Shown here piece by piece: positions 11,511-20,297 of a stretch of DNA of 64,000 bases. Each line of letters starts with the position of its first letter. The stretch's first letter is position 1. Source of the DNA: Chamaecrista fasciculata. Lineage: Eukaryota > Streptophyta > Magnoliopsida > Fabales > Fabaceae. The notes under the pieces were generated by a model. That model saw only the letters and a list, made by a program, of their open reading frames with translations. It was not told where the DNA came from and did not search any database. Made by a program: the position numbers and the translations under genes. The stretch spans positions 131,723 to 195,722 of the forward strand of contig QANZ01029578.1 of assembly GCA_003254925.1 (NCBI GenBank). The letters run 5' to 3'.

Positions 11511-14046
11511 GTACGATCTTTGTATGTTATATGGCGAAGTGTTGGCAAATGGAAGCTGTTCACTTCAATTTTTAATGAATTCATAAAAGAGAAGGTTTAG
11601 AGGATATCTTGTAACACTATGTATGTTCAAATAATTCTGAGGATTTGGATCTTCTCATCTTCAGTCAAGTTTAATGCTAGAAACGAATCCAAGTGATATG
11701 ATGCTTTTGTTGAAAGGCTTCCCACTTCACTTCAACTTTATTATGAGCTTTTTCTGCATGATGAATTATGGGAGACAAAAAAACATTAGGCATTATTTTT
11801 TTAGTCTTTGTTATTAGATATTTTAAATTAAATTAGAAACAATTAAATCGAGCAAACAGCTCATGAGCCATACAGAAGTAAATGGATTACTGTTTGCAAT
11901 GTAACTCACACGTCTGAGGAGTGGAGATGACAGTTTTGTATATTCTGCTCCACGTTGAGTAATACAGTGAGACTAGTACACTAATTTTATTTTATTATAA
12001 TTTAAAATAAAAAATTTAGGATATCAGTTTTTTATTTTTATCTTAAAGGAAAAAGACCTTTCGTGCCCCTAATGTTTGGGGTTAGTTTCAGTTATGCACC
12101 TTACGTTTGTTTTGTCAGTTATGCCCCTAATGTGAAATGTTGGTGTCAATTATACCCTAACATCAATTTTTTTAGGCCAAAATCCTATTTTGGTCCCGCA
12201 AGTTTGCTCAATGTTCCATTTTGGACCCTCAAGTGTCTGGCGAACTTTCTAGCGAGGTACACGACAGTCCCGACAACTTCGAGAACTCCTAATCCAAGGT
12301 TTTTTTTTGACCTCCTGAGTTCAATGACGGCCTCCATTTTGCAAAATCACTCAATTGACAATTCGGTTCCTAAAAGATTGAAATAGATAGTTTAGTTCCT
12401 AAAAGAATCAAGTGGTATACTTATTAGTCCTTGAAAAAAAAAAGTATACATTTTAGTCCTTTATTACTTGGTTCTTTCATAGACTAAATTGTTTATTTCA
12501 ATTTTTCTAAGAGCAAGATGATCTTTCAAAAACTGACTTGTTAGTTTACTCTTTTTGTAATCATTTCGTACAACTAAAAAATGGGTATAAATACCAATAA
12601 ACTTTCAGTTATTGTTAAAAGTTAAAACCGCTGAGTCATTGATTTTTCTCTCGTCCTCACACCTCACCTCTGTTTCTTGTTCTTCAAGTTTTCTTCCTGC
12701 AACAGCCATGGCTGGTTCCATTGACATTGAGAATCTGAGACGTGCTCTTCTTTTCGCTTTTCTGGGTCACATGAAGATCAAATGTAACACTATTTCTTGC
12801 CCCTTTCTTTCTTTCAATTTGTTAATTCTTTTAATTAACAACACATTATTCAATTTGTCATCTTATCAAGAAAAAAAAAATCTCATCTTGTTTTTATATA
12901 GATGATGACAAACTCAGGGAGTTTTTGATATGTAGTATGATATATCATCCCCACATTACACAAGGTAAGCTATATATATAGTTCAATGAATTATCACTTA
13001 CAAGTTCGTTCTTGAATAATCTTGATATATTTTTTGTCAAATATATATATATGACAGAAGTAGGAATCTTGCTTGCATGGTGGATCATGGTGAGATATCT
13101 TAAAGAAGTGATGCGTCACAAACGACTCTTAAAAAAAATGATTAGGTATGATCAACTTTGATTAAAACATTATTTCGGTCCCTTATATATTTATCTTCTT
13201 TTTCAATTAAATCCCTCAATTGGTTTTGTCGTCAATTTTAGTTTCTCTATTTGTAACATTATTAGTTAATAAAATAACATATTAAGTGTCACCTAAACAC
13301 ATTTTTCCCTCGTATTTAAAGTTAGTTATTTTAAATAAACTTTTAAGATTTTACATAAAATTTGTAGATTTTTTTTATATATATTAATTTGTCTAATTAG
13401 TAGTATATAGCTGCTCGTTACATGCTAAAAAGTGATATTTGTCGCAACATATAAGACTTAAAAAGTATGATATTGTTCTTAACGTTTTGTTTTCTTATGT
13501 CTTCTTATTTCCAAGGTTGCTTGACAGTCGATTAACACAAAACCAAGAGCATTAGTCAGTATTAAAATTTAAAGGTAGTATGACAGTACATTATAGTTGT
13601 GTAGCATATGAATTTCAATATCTTTCATTATAATCTCAAGAATTTACAAATTTTCGTGTTACAGCCTTATAATCTGAATATTGTATACAGATTGTGGCCT
13701 GACTAAATAAAATTCTTGCTTTGCAGTGCAACATTTAAAATGCAGAAAAGTGAAATCAGTCCCTACTTTTTCAAGAGTATGAAATGCAAGAGATTGGCCA
13801 TTATGGTCTAATCAATTACAAAGATTCAAATTTCAAAATTTGGTTTTGTCTATTTGGTAAATTTTTGAAGTTTAGTTTCCTATTGTAGGATTGGCAAGTG
13901 ACCTATAAAAAACCATTATACTATTTCCATTAATTCTTTTTCTTTCTTTATCGTTTTGTAAGTCCACGATGGATTTAAATATGTCATACATATCAGAAAG
14001 ACAGTGAAGACAGTACATGATATTCCCACAATCAAATTAACATGAA
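11506..14046. repeat. Tandem duplication, unit 1
   Basis: Two blocks of this unit match unit 2 (14742-20088) in the same order and orientation: 11506-11955 matches 14742-15119, and about 12343-14046 matches about 15688-20088. It carries the first small four-exon gene. Unit 1 lacks the insertions found in unit 2 and so shows the empty sites. Stretch 12053-12340 inside it is a partial copy of the element at 51476-52012. Confidence 0.8.
12708..13555 (+). CDS. Small unrecognised protein, copy 1
   Basis: Four exons, 12708-12783, 12902-12964, 13058-13145 and 13516-13555, give 88 residues. Intron phases are 1, 1 and 2, and all introns are GT-AG. The copy at 18838-19525 has the same phases and nearly the same exon lengths (76/63/91/40 against 76/63/88/40 nt). 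The N terminus MAGSIDIENLRRALLFAFLG is nearly identical in both, and a LLAWWI motif lies in exon 3. The protein is hydrophobic in two short stretches (residues 10-21 and about 49-57) and basic towards the C terminus. It has no signal peptide or known domain that I can name. An alternative ends exon 3 by read-through to a TGA at 13161. The last exon is the least certain. Confidence 0.5.
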
Positions 14047-15462
14047 CTTCAAAATTAATAATATTGAATTTTTCTAGCCAATTTCAATTGTTTTAGCTTT
14101 TTTATTTTTAAAATTCTTTACTTCTCCCATTTTTATTTTAATCATTGTTCTTATGAACACAATGCCTCTTTCAAAGTGTGGGGGAGAGAGAGCGAATCTC
14201 ACTCGAGAGTATTCTTTTCTTTTTAAGAGATTCTTTTATTGTCTTTAACGTTGAGAACAATGTTAGTTTCAAGTGTGAGGGAGAGAGAGTAAGTTAGATA
14301 AGCTTACATTTTGATTTAGCCAAAAAAATATTGTCTTTTTTATTTTTAAAAAAATTGAAATTAAAGACACAATTTTTTTAAAATATATTCATTTTTTTTT
14401 ATTTTTACACATTTTCTTGGTACCTGATTAAATTGTTTTACGCTTTTATCTTTCACTTTGAAAGAAAACTTTATTTGGAAGAATTTTGAATATGTATTTA
14501 AGACTTAGTGAATTTTTCTTTGTTCATGATAAGAGATTAGTCTTAGGTTATTCTCAATAGTTATAGAATAATTTATCAGATAAAAATAAGAAAATGATAA
14601 AATTGACCAAAATATGAAATTTTGAAGAAGAAGAAATTAGCCATAAACAATTTTTGGGGACAAAATTGAGATATGATGTAAAGTTTGGGGAGGAAAATTA
14701 TACTTTTTCCATATATATATATATATATATATATAGAAAAGTACGGTCTTTGTATATTATATGGTGAAGTGTTTGTTGGCAAATGGAAGCTGTTCACTTC
14801 AATTTTTAGTGAATTCACAAAAGAGAAGGTTTATGGGATATCTTGTAACACTATGTATGTTCAAATAATTCTGAGGATTTGGATCTTCTCATCTGAAATG
14901 AATTCACTTCAACTTTATTATGAGCCTTTTCTGCATGATGAATTATGGGAGATAAAAAAAATCTAGGTATTATTTTTTTAGTCTTTATTATTAGATATTT
15001 TAAATTAAATTAGAAACAATTAAATCAAGTAAACAGCTCATTAGCCATACAGAAGTAAATGGATTAGTGTTTGCAATGTAACTTCTGAGGAGTGGAGATG
15101 ATAGTTTTGTATATTCTGCTAATTTTATGGCTAATTGGGAATGAAGACACCAAAATATAAACGTAAGTGTCAAACATAAAAAATATTTTTACATTAATTC
15201 ATCTATGTTGAAATTAGAACAAGTGTAAATTAATGATTTGGTCCCTGGCAGATAGTAGATTTCTCAATTTACTCCATGAAAAATAAAATTGAGAGATTTA
15301 GTCTCTAGCTAAAAGATGTAATTACAATCAATTTACTATTTTATAAAGATACTACTAACTAAAATTTAATAACAAATCATGTGGTTTTAAATTTTATTGA
15401 CATTAATTATCTTCGACAACTAGTGTTTAAAAAATTATATTATCCGTTCAATACTTAATAAA

Positions 15463-15510
15463 AGGACTGGACTAAATTCTACCCAAAAAAAAAAAGGACT
15501 GGACTAAATT
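15463..15510 (+). mobile_element. Tail-only retroposon insertion
   Basis: The 16-bp direct repeat AGGACTGGACTAAATT (15463-15478 and 15495-15510) flanks the 16-bp insert CTACCC plus 10 A. Confidence 0.7.
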
Positions 15511-15728
15511 GGTGGTAATTGTATATTTAAGAGACTAGATCTTATAATTCCTTCTTTCATTGATTAAATTAAAAAATTTATCGGACTAAATTATCAATTT
15601 ACTCCTAGAATAATAGGGACCTTATGCCATTCTTTTTTGGAATTGATTTTACTATTTTTGTAATGAGAAAAAAACAACTCGACCTTTGAAAAATCACCCA
15701 ATTGGCAATTCGGTCCTAAAAGGTTGAA

Positions 15729-16166
15729 ATAGATAGTAGGGGTGCACAAATCCCGGGCCGGGCTGAGCCTCAAGTGGACCCGGGACCCGGCCCGGGGTCA
15801 CCGGGCCAAGATCTTTTTTTAGAAAAAAAATTTTAAACTATTTATATACTTTATATTTTTAACTTGTATATATATATTGATCAAAAAATTAATTTTAGAC
15901 CACTTTAGTGATTTTTTTATCATTAAAAATATTTAATTTGATTTATTTGTTAAAAAAATATTGATTTAATTGAGATTAAGTATATATTTTATGTATTTTT
16001 TTAATATACAATTAATAAAAATAATAATACATGTATATTTTCTACAATAAAAAAATGTTTTGTAAAAAAAATATAAATATATATTTAAAATTTTAAAAAA
16101 AATAAATAATGGGTATACCGTGGGTCAGACTGGACCAAGCCAAGTTTGTTCACCCCTAATAAATAG
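15729..16166. mobile_element. hAT-type MITE
   Basis: The 422-bp element (15737-16158) begins TAGGGGTGCAC and ends GTTCACCCCTA. It is flanked by 8-bp duplications ATAGATAG (15729-15736) and ATAAATAG (16159-16166), which differ at one base. Unit 1 of the tandem duplication reads GAAATAGATAGTTTAG uninterrupted at the same place, a natural empty site. One end is rich in CCCGGG/GGCCCGG and the core is AT-rich. No transposase is present. Confidence 0.85.
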
Positions 16167-16371
16167 TTTAGATCCTAAAAAAATCAAGTGGTATAGTTGT
16201 TAATCCTTGAACAAAAAAAAAAACAAAAAAGTATACTTTTTAGTCCTTTACTACTTGGTTCTTTCATAGATTAAACTGTTTATTTCAATTTTTCATAGAT
16301 TAAACTGTTTATTTCAATTTTTCAGAGAGCAAGTTGGCAAGTGGATAATGATGATCTTTCAAAAACAGACT

Positions 16372-16404
16372 TGTTAATTTTTCAAAAAAAAAAACTGTTA
16401 ATTT
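16372..16404 (+). mobile_element. Tail-only retroposon insertion
   Basis: TGTTAATTT at 16372-16380 is repeated at 16396-16404 around TTC plus an A-tract. The matching place in unit 1 reads CTTGTTAGTTTACTC without the insert. The short duplication alone would be weak, but the empty site supports a real insertion. Confidence 0.55.
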
Positions 16405-16430
16405 ACTCTTTTTGTAATCCTTTCATACAA

Positions 16431-18441
16431 TTAAAAAAAGGGTAAATTATAATTTGGTACCCTGTGGTTAGGGGCGGTTCCCCTTTGGTACCCTGAAAGA
16501 TTTTGCATTGTGGTACCCCGTGGTTTGCTCCGTTAGCGATTTGGTCTCCTGAGGTTTTTTTCTGTTAGAATTTAACAGCAAATGTACGTTAAAATGTCAA
16601 AAATCTCCCAACAAGTCTTCTCTTATGCGTTTAAGTCCTTTTCCTTTACTAGAAGGGATCAAAACATAAAGAATTAATTATAAAAGGGTCTTTATAATTC
16701 TAATATTATAGAATTTTCTCCTTTTCATAAGATTTCTTTTGAATAGGTCCTGATTTAATTACACTTTAATCCCAAAAGTTTATGATATTTATCCAAATAA
16801 TCCTTAGAACCTGAAAAGACAAATGAGCATCTATGATTTATTAAAAAATCCCTATATTCAACTACAATTTTCATTCAAGTACACTACAAACAAATCAAAA
16901 ACCCCCAAATTTTTCCAAAATCAAGCCCTACAAATCAAAAACTCTCTCAACAACAAAATCAACATTAGAATTAAAAGAAAAAAACCACTCTCTAGCAATT
17001 TGGTCCTACAATTAATTTTATTAAATCAGAACTAAAATAAAAATCATTTTAGTTCTTCAGAATCGCACGCGTATCGCCCACAGCTTCGTTCTTCTCTTCT
17101 TCTTCTTCTCCAAAATCCACAAACAAATAACAAAAATCAAACGCGATTTCTTCTCCAAAACGCGATTTCTTCTCCGGTTGATTTCTCTATTTGGCTCTCG
17201 ATCGTCGCCGGAATCTCTTTCTCTCTCGCAAACCACCATCGCTGGAGGCAGCGTTGGAGTGTCATGGTTGTTAGGACAGCAAAGGCGATCGTCGGGGGAT
17301 GAAGACGAAGGGTCTGCAAGGGTGGGCTTGTTATCTGGTTTGTTAGAGGAGGAAGAAGACGAAGATCTGGAAACGGAGGAAGAAGAAGATATGTTTCTTC
17401 GATGATGATGATGAACTATTTGTAGGGTGGATTTTGAATCTGAGAAATGGGTATGGAAGTTTTTTGAAGAATAAAAATTCAGGGAAAAGACGATGGTGAT
17501 GATGATGAACCTTATGTTCAAATTTGGGCGTGGGTTTTGAATTAGAGAAATAAGCATGAAGATGAAGAAGATGAAGAAGATGGGTTTGGGTGTGTGTTTT
17601 GAACCTGATGGTGATGAATTTTAAGGTTCTAATAGCTTAGGGACCAAATTAATGAAGATGAAGATTAAAAAAATAAAAATTTAGATGGTTTAGGAATTAA
17701 AAAAAAATTAAAGATTGATGAAAAATAGGGGGAATTGAAAATAATGGGATAAAAATTGAAGTCAGAGACCAATTTGTCCAAACACGAATTTTATTTTATT
17801 TTTTTAGTAATAATACTGATGTGGCGATATTTACCCACTTGGTATTTCTTTTTCTTTTTTTTTTAGTTTAACCGTGCTAACGTGGCAGTTAACGTGCCAC
17901 GTCAGCACTTAACGTGCCACCTCACGTTTTTTGGAACGACAGGTTAACAGAGGGACCAATTTGTGTAACGTTCGATAAATTCGGGGACTTATTCGTCTAT
18001 TAGCTAAATCCAGGGGCTTATCGGTAACCGAGCAAAAATTTGGGGACTGATTTGAGATTCTAAGGACTATTTTGATAAGGATCATAAACTTTTGGGATTA
18101 AAGTGTAATTAAATCAGGACCTATTCAAAAGAAATCTTATGAAAAGGAAAAAAATCTATAATATTAGAATTCTAAAGACCCTTTTATAATTAATTCTTTA
18201 TGTTTTGATCCCTTTTAGTAAAGGGAAAGGACTTAAACGCATAAGAGAAGACTTTTTGGGAGATTTTTGACATTTTAACATACATTTGCCGTTAAATCCT
18301 AACAGAAAATAACCTCAGGGGACCAAATCGCTAACGGAGCAAACCACGGGGTACTACAATGCAAAAATTTTTCTTTCAGGGTACCAAAGGGGAACCGCCC
18401 CTAACCACAGGGTACCAAATTGCAATTTACTCTTAAAAAAA
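16431..18441. mobile_element. Non-autonomous Mutator-like element with about 360-bp inverted ends
   Basis: The element (16440-18432, 1993 bp) has long inverted repeats, about 16440-16805 against 18070-18432. It starts GGGTAAATTATAATTTGGTA and ends AATTTGCAATTTACTC-like in inverted form. The flanking 9-bp duplication is TTAAAAAAA (16431-16439 and 18433-18441). Long inverted ends with a 9-bp duplication are diagnostic of MULEs. The interior (about 16806-18060) has higher GC near 17040-17420. It holds two overlapping open frames on opposite strands (serine- or glutamate-rich, 166 codons on - at 17057-17557 and 75 codons on + at 17178-17405). These may be a captured gene piece (Pack-MULE). No transposase is seen. 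Confidence 0.8.
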
Positions 18442-18711
18442 ATATTAGTCTATGACGCAAAGTTTGATTTAGGGGCATGCAATGAGTCTTGAACCAATAA
18501 AATTATGACACGTGGAAGGGTTAGGTAATTTAATGCTAAAAAGTAATAGAAAAAATAATTTTTTTTAACCAATCAAAACTATGTATGGAGTCATATCACT
18601 GGTTACATGCAACTAACCCTTCCACATGTCTTGATCTTATTGGCTCAGGACCCCTATTGCATCTCATACCCCTATAACAAACTTTACATCATAGTCTAAC
18701 CTTAAAAAAAA
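18433..18711. mobile_element. Mutator-type MITE abutting the MULE
   Basis: The 259-bp element (18443-18701) has inverted ends: TTAGTCTATGACGCAAAGTTTG-like at the left and AAACTTTACATCATAGTCTAACC at the right, extending past the CACGTGGAAGGGTTAG/CTAACCCTTCCACATG pair. It is flanked by TTAAAAAAAA on both sides (18433-18442 and 18702-18711). The left duplication is also the right duplication of the neighbouring MULE. Confidence 0.75.
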
Positions 18712-18837
18712 TGGGTATAAATTCCTATAAACTTTCCGTTATTTTTAAAAGTTTAAACCGCTCAGGCATTCATTTTGCTCTCGTCCTCACACCTCACTTC
18801 TGTTTCTTGTTCTTCAAGTTTTCTTCTTGCAACAGCC

Positions 18838-19525
18838 ATGGCTGGTTCCATTGACATTGGGATTCTGAGACGTGCTCTTCTTTTTGCTTTTCTGGGCCAC
18901 TTGAGGATCAAATGTAACATTATCTCTTGCTCCTTTCTTTCTTTCAATTTGTTAATCCTTTTAATTAACAACACATTATTCAATTTGTCATCTTATCAAG
19001 AAAAAAAAAAAACAACTTCTTGTGTCCATTTAGATGATGCGTATCTCTGGTGGTTTGTGATATGTATGATGTATCGTCGTCCCAACTTTACACTAGGTAA
19101 GCAATATGATTCTTGTATATATATATATAGTTCAATGAATAATCACTTACATGTTCGTTCTTGAATAATCTTGATATGTTTTTCTGTCAAATATATATGA
19201 CAGATATGGAATTTGGAGTCTTGCTTGCGTGGTGGATCCTGGTAGAAAAGTTAATTGAAGTGATGCGTCTGAAACAACTGATCAAAAGGATTCGGTATTC
19301 AAAATTCTATTCTCATCACAAAAATATTACATAAAATCATCCAAGTTGAAAGAGATTTCTTCTGTCATATTAGATTCTTCAAGACTTCTATTTCCTTTAG
19401 AATTGTCTGGCAAACTGATATTATATCTGTGTCCTTTTTTCTGTGTCATATTAATATAGAACTTTTCTTTTTTTTTTTTGGCCAGACGCTTAATGAGAGA
19501 AATGTCATCGAGCAGTTCCACCTAA
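18838..19525 (+). CDS. Small unrecognised protein, copy 2
   Basis: Four exons, 18838-18913, 19034-19096, 19204-19294 and 19486-19525, give 89 residues with the same phases (1, 1, 2) as copy 1. The start MAGSIDIGILRRALLFAFLG and the exon 3 motif GVLLAWWILVEKLIEVMR are shared or conservatively changed. Exon 2 differs most (YDAYLWWFVICMMYRRPN). The last exon ends in a serine run (MSSSSST). Frame is kept through all four exons despite clear nucleotide divergence from copy 1, and the single length change is a multiple of three (3 nt in exon 3). That suggests selection on protein rather than a chance open frame. The function is unknown. The last exon follows a T-tract and a ggccag acceptor, which fits a splice site. 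Confidence 0.5.
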
Positions 19526-20297
19526 ACTAGCCAAGACTTTCTGCAGGTCCTTTAACAGGTTATTCATGTTGATCTTATAAAACCAAGTTCATTAATCAGT
19601 ATTAAAATTTAAAGGTAGTGTGACAGTATATTATAGGTGTGTAGCATATGAATTTCAATATCTTGACAAATTTTCAAGTTAGAAGTTACAGCCTTATAAT
19701 CTGAATATTTTATACAGATTGTGTACTAATTAACTACATAAAATTCTTACTTGCAGTGCATCATTTATAATGCAGAAAAGTGAAATCAGTCCCTACTTTT
19801 TCAAGAGTATAAAATGCAAGAGATTGGCCATTATGGCCTAATCAATGTACAAAGATTCAAATTTCAAAATTTGGTTTTGTCTATTTGGTACATTTGAAGT
19901 TCAGTTTCCTATTGTAGGATTGGCAAGTGACCTATAAAAAAACCATGATACTATTTCCATTAAATCTTTTTCTTTCTTTATATATATATCCTTTTGCATG
20001 GCCACAATGGATTTGATTTGAATATGTCGTACATATCAGAAAGACAGTGAAGACAGTACATGATATTCCCACAATCAAATTAACATGAAGGATACACAGC
20101 AGCATCATACTTCATACCCAAACATAATAACAATAAGCGAACACCCCCTTAATCTTATCATATTAAACCCAAAACAAACATTTTATTCGCTTATTCATTT
20201 TAGCTAGAAACATTGAAGAGTACTCAGAAATTCTCAGAATCTAACACTACGTTGAGGATATTCATTTGAAACATATTAGCAGCCCTTTCCTCCATTT

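Larger units (their letters stand above)
14742..20088. repeat. Tandem duplication, unit 2, expanded by insertions
   Basis: This is the counterpart of 11506-14046. It keeps the order of unit 1 but holds a hAT-type MITE (15737-16158), a tail-only insert (16381-16395), a Mutator-like element (16440-18432) and a Mutator-type MITE (18443-18701). All are absent from the matching positions of unit 1. The match ends at 20088 (AACATGAA), after which the sequences diverge. Confidence 0.8.

Noticed and set aside
17057..17557. 166-codon minus-strand open frame in the MULE
   Set aside because: Low-complexity serine/arginine-rich sequence in a transposable element, with no recognised domain; kept only as a possible captured fragment.
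19465..19485. T-tract plus GGCCAG before exon 4 of small gene copy 2, considered as a tail-only insert
   Set aside because: No target duplication is visible; it works as a polypyrimidine tract and acceptor site.
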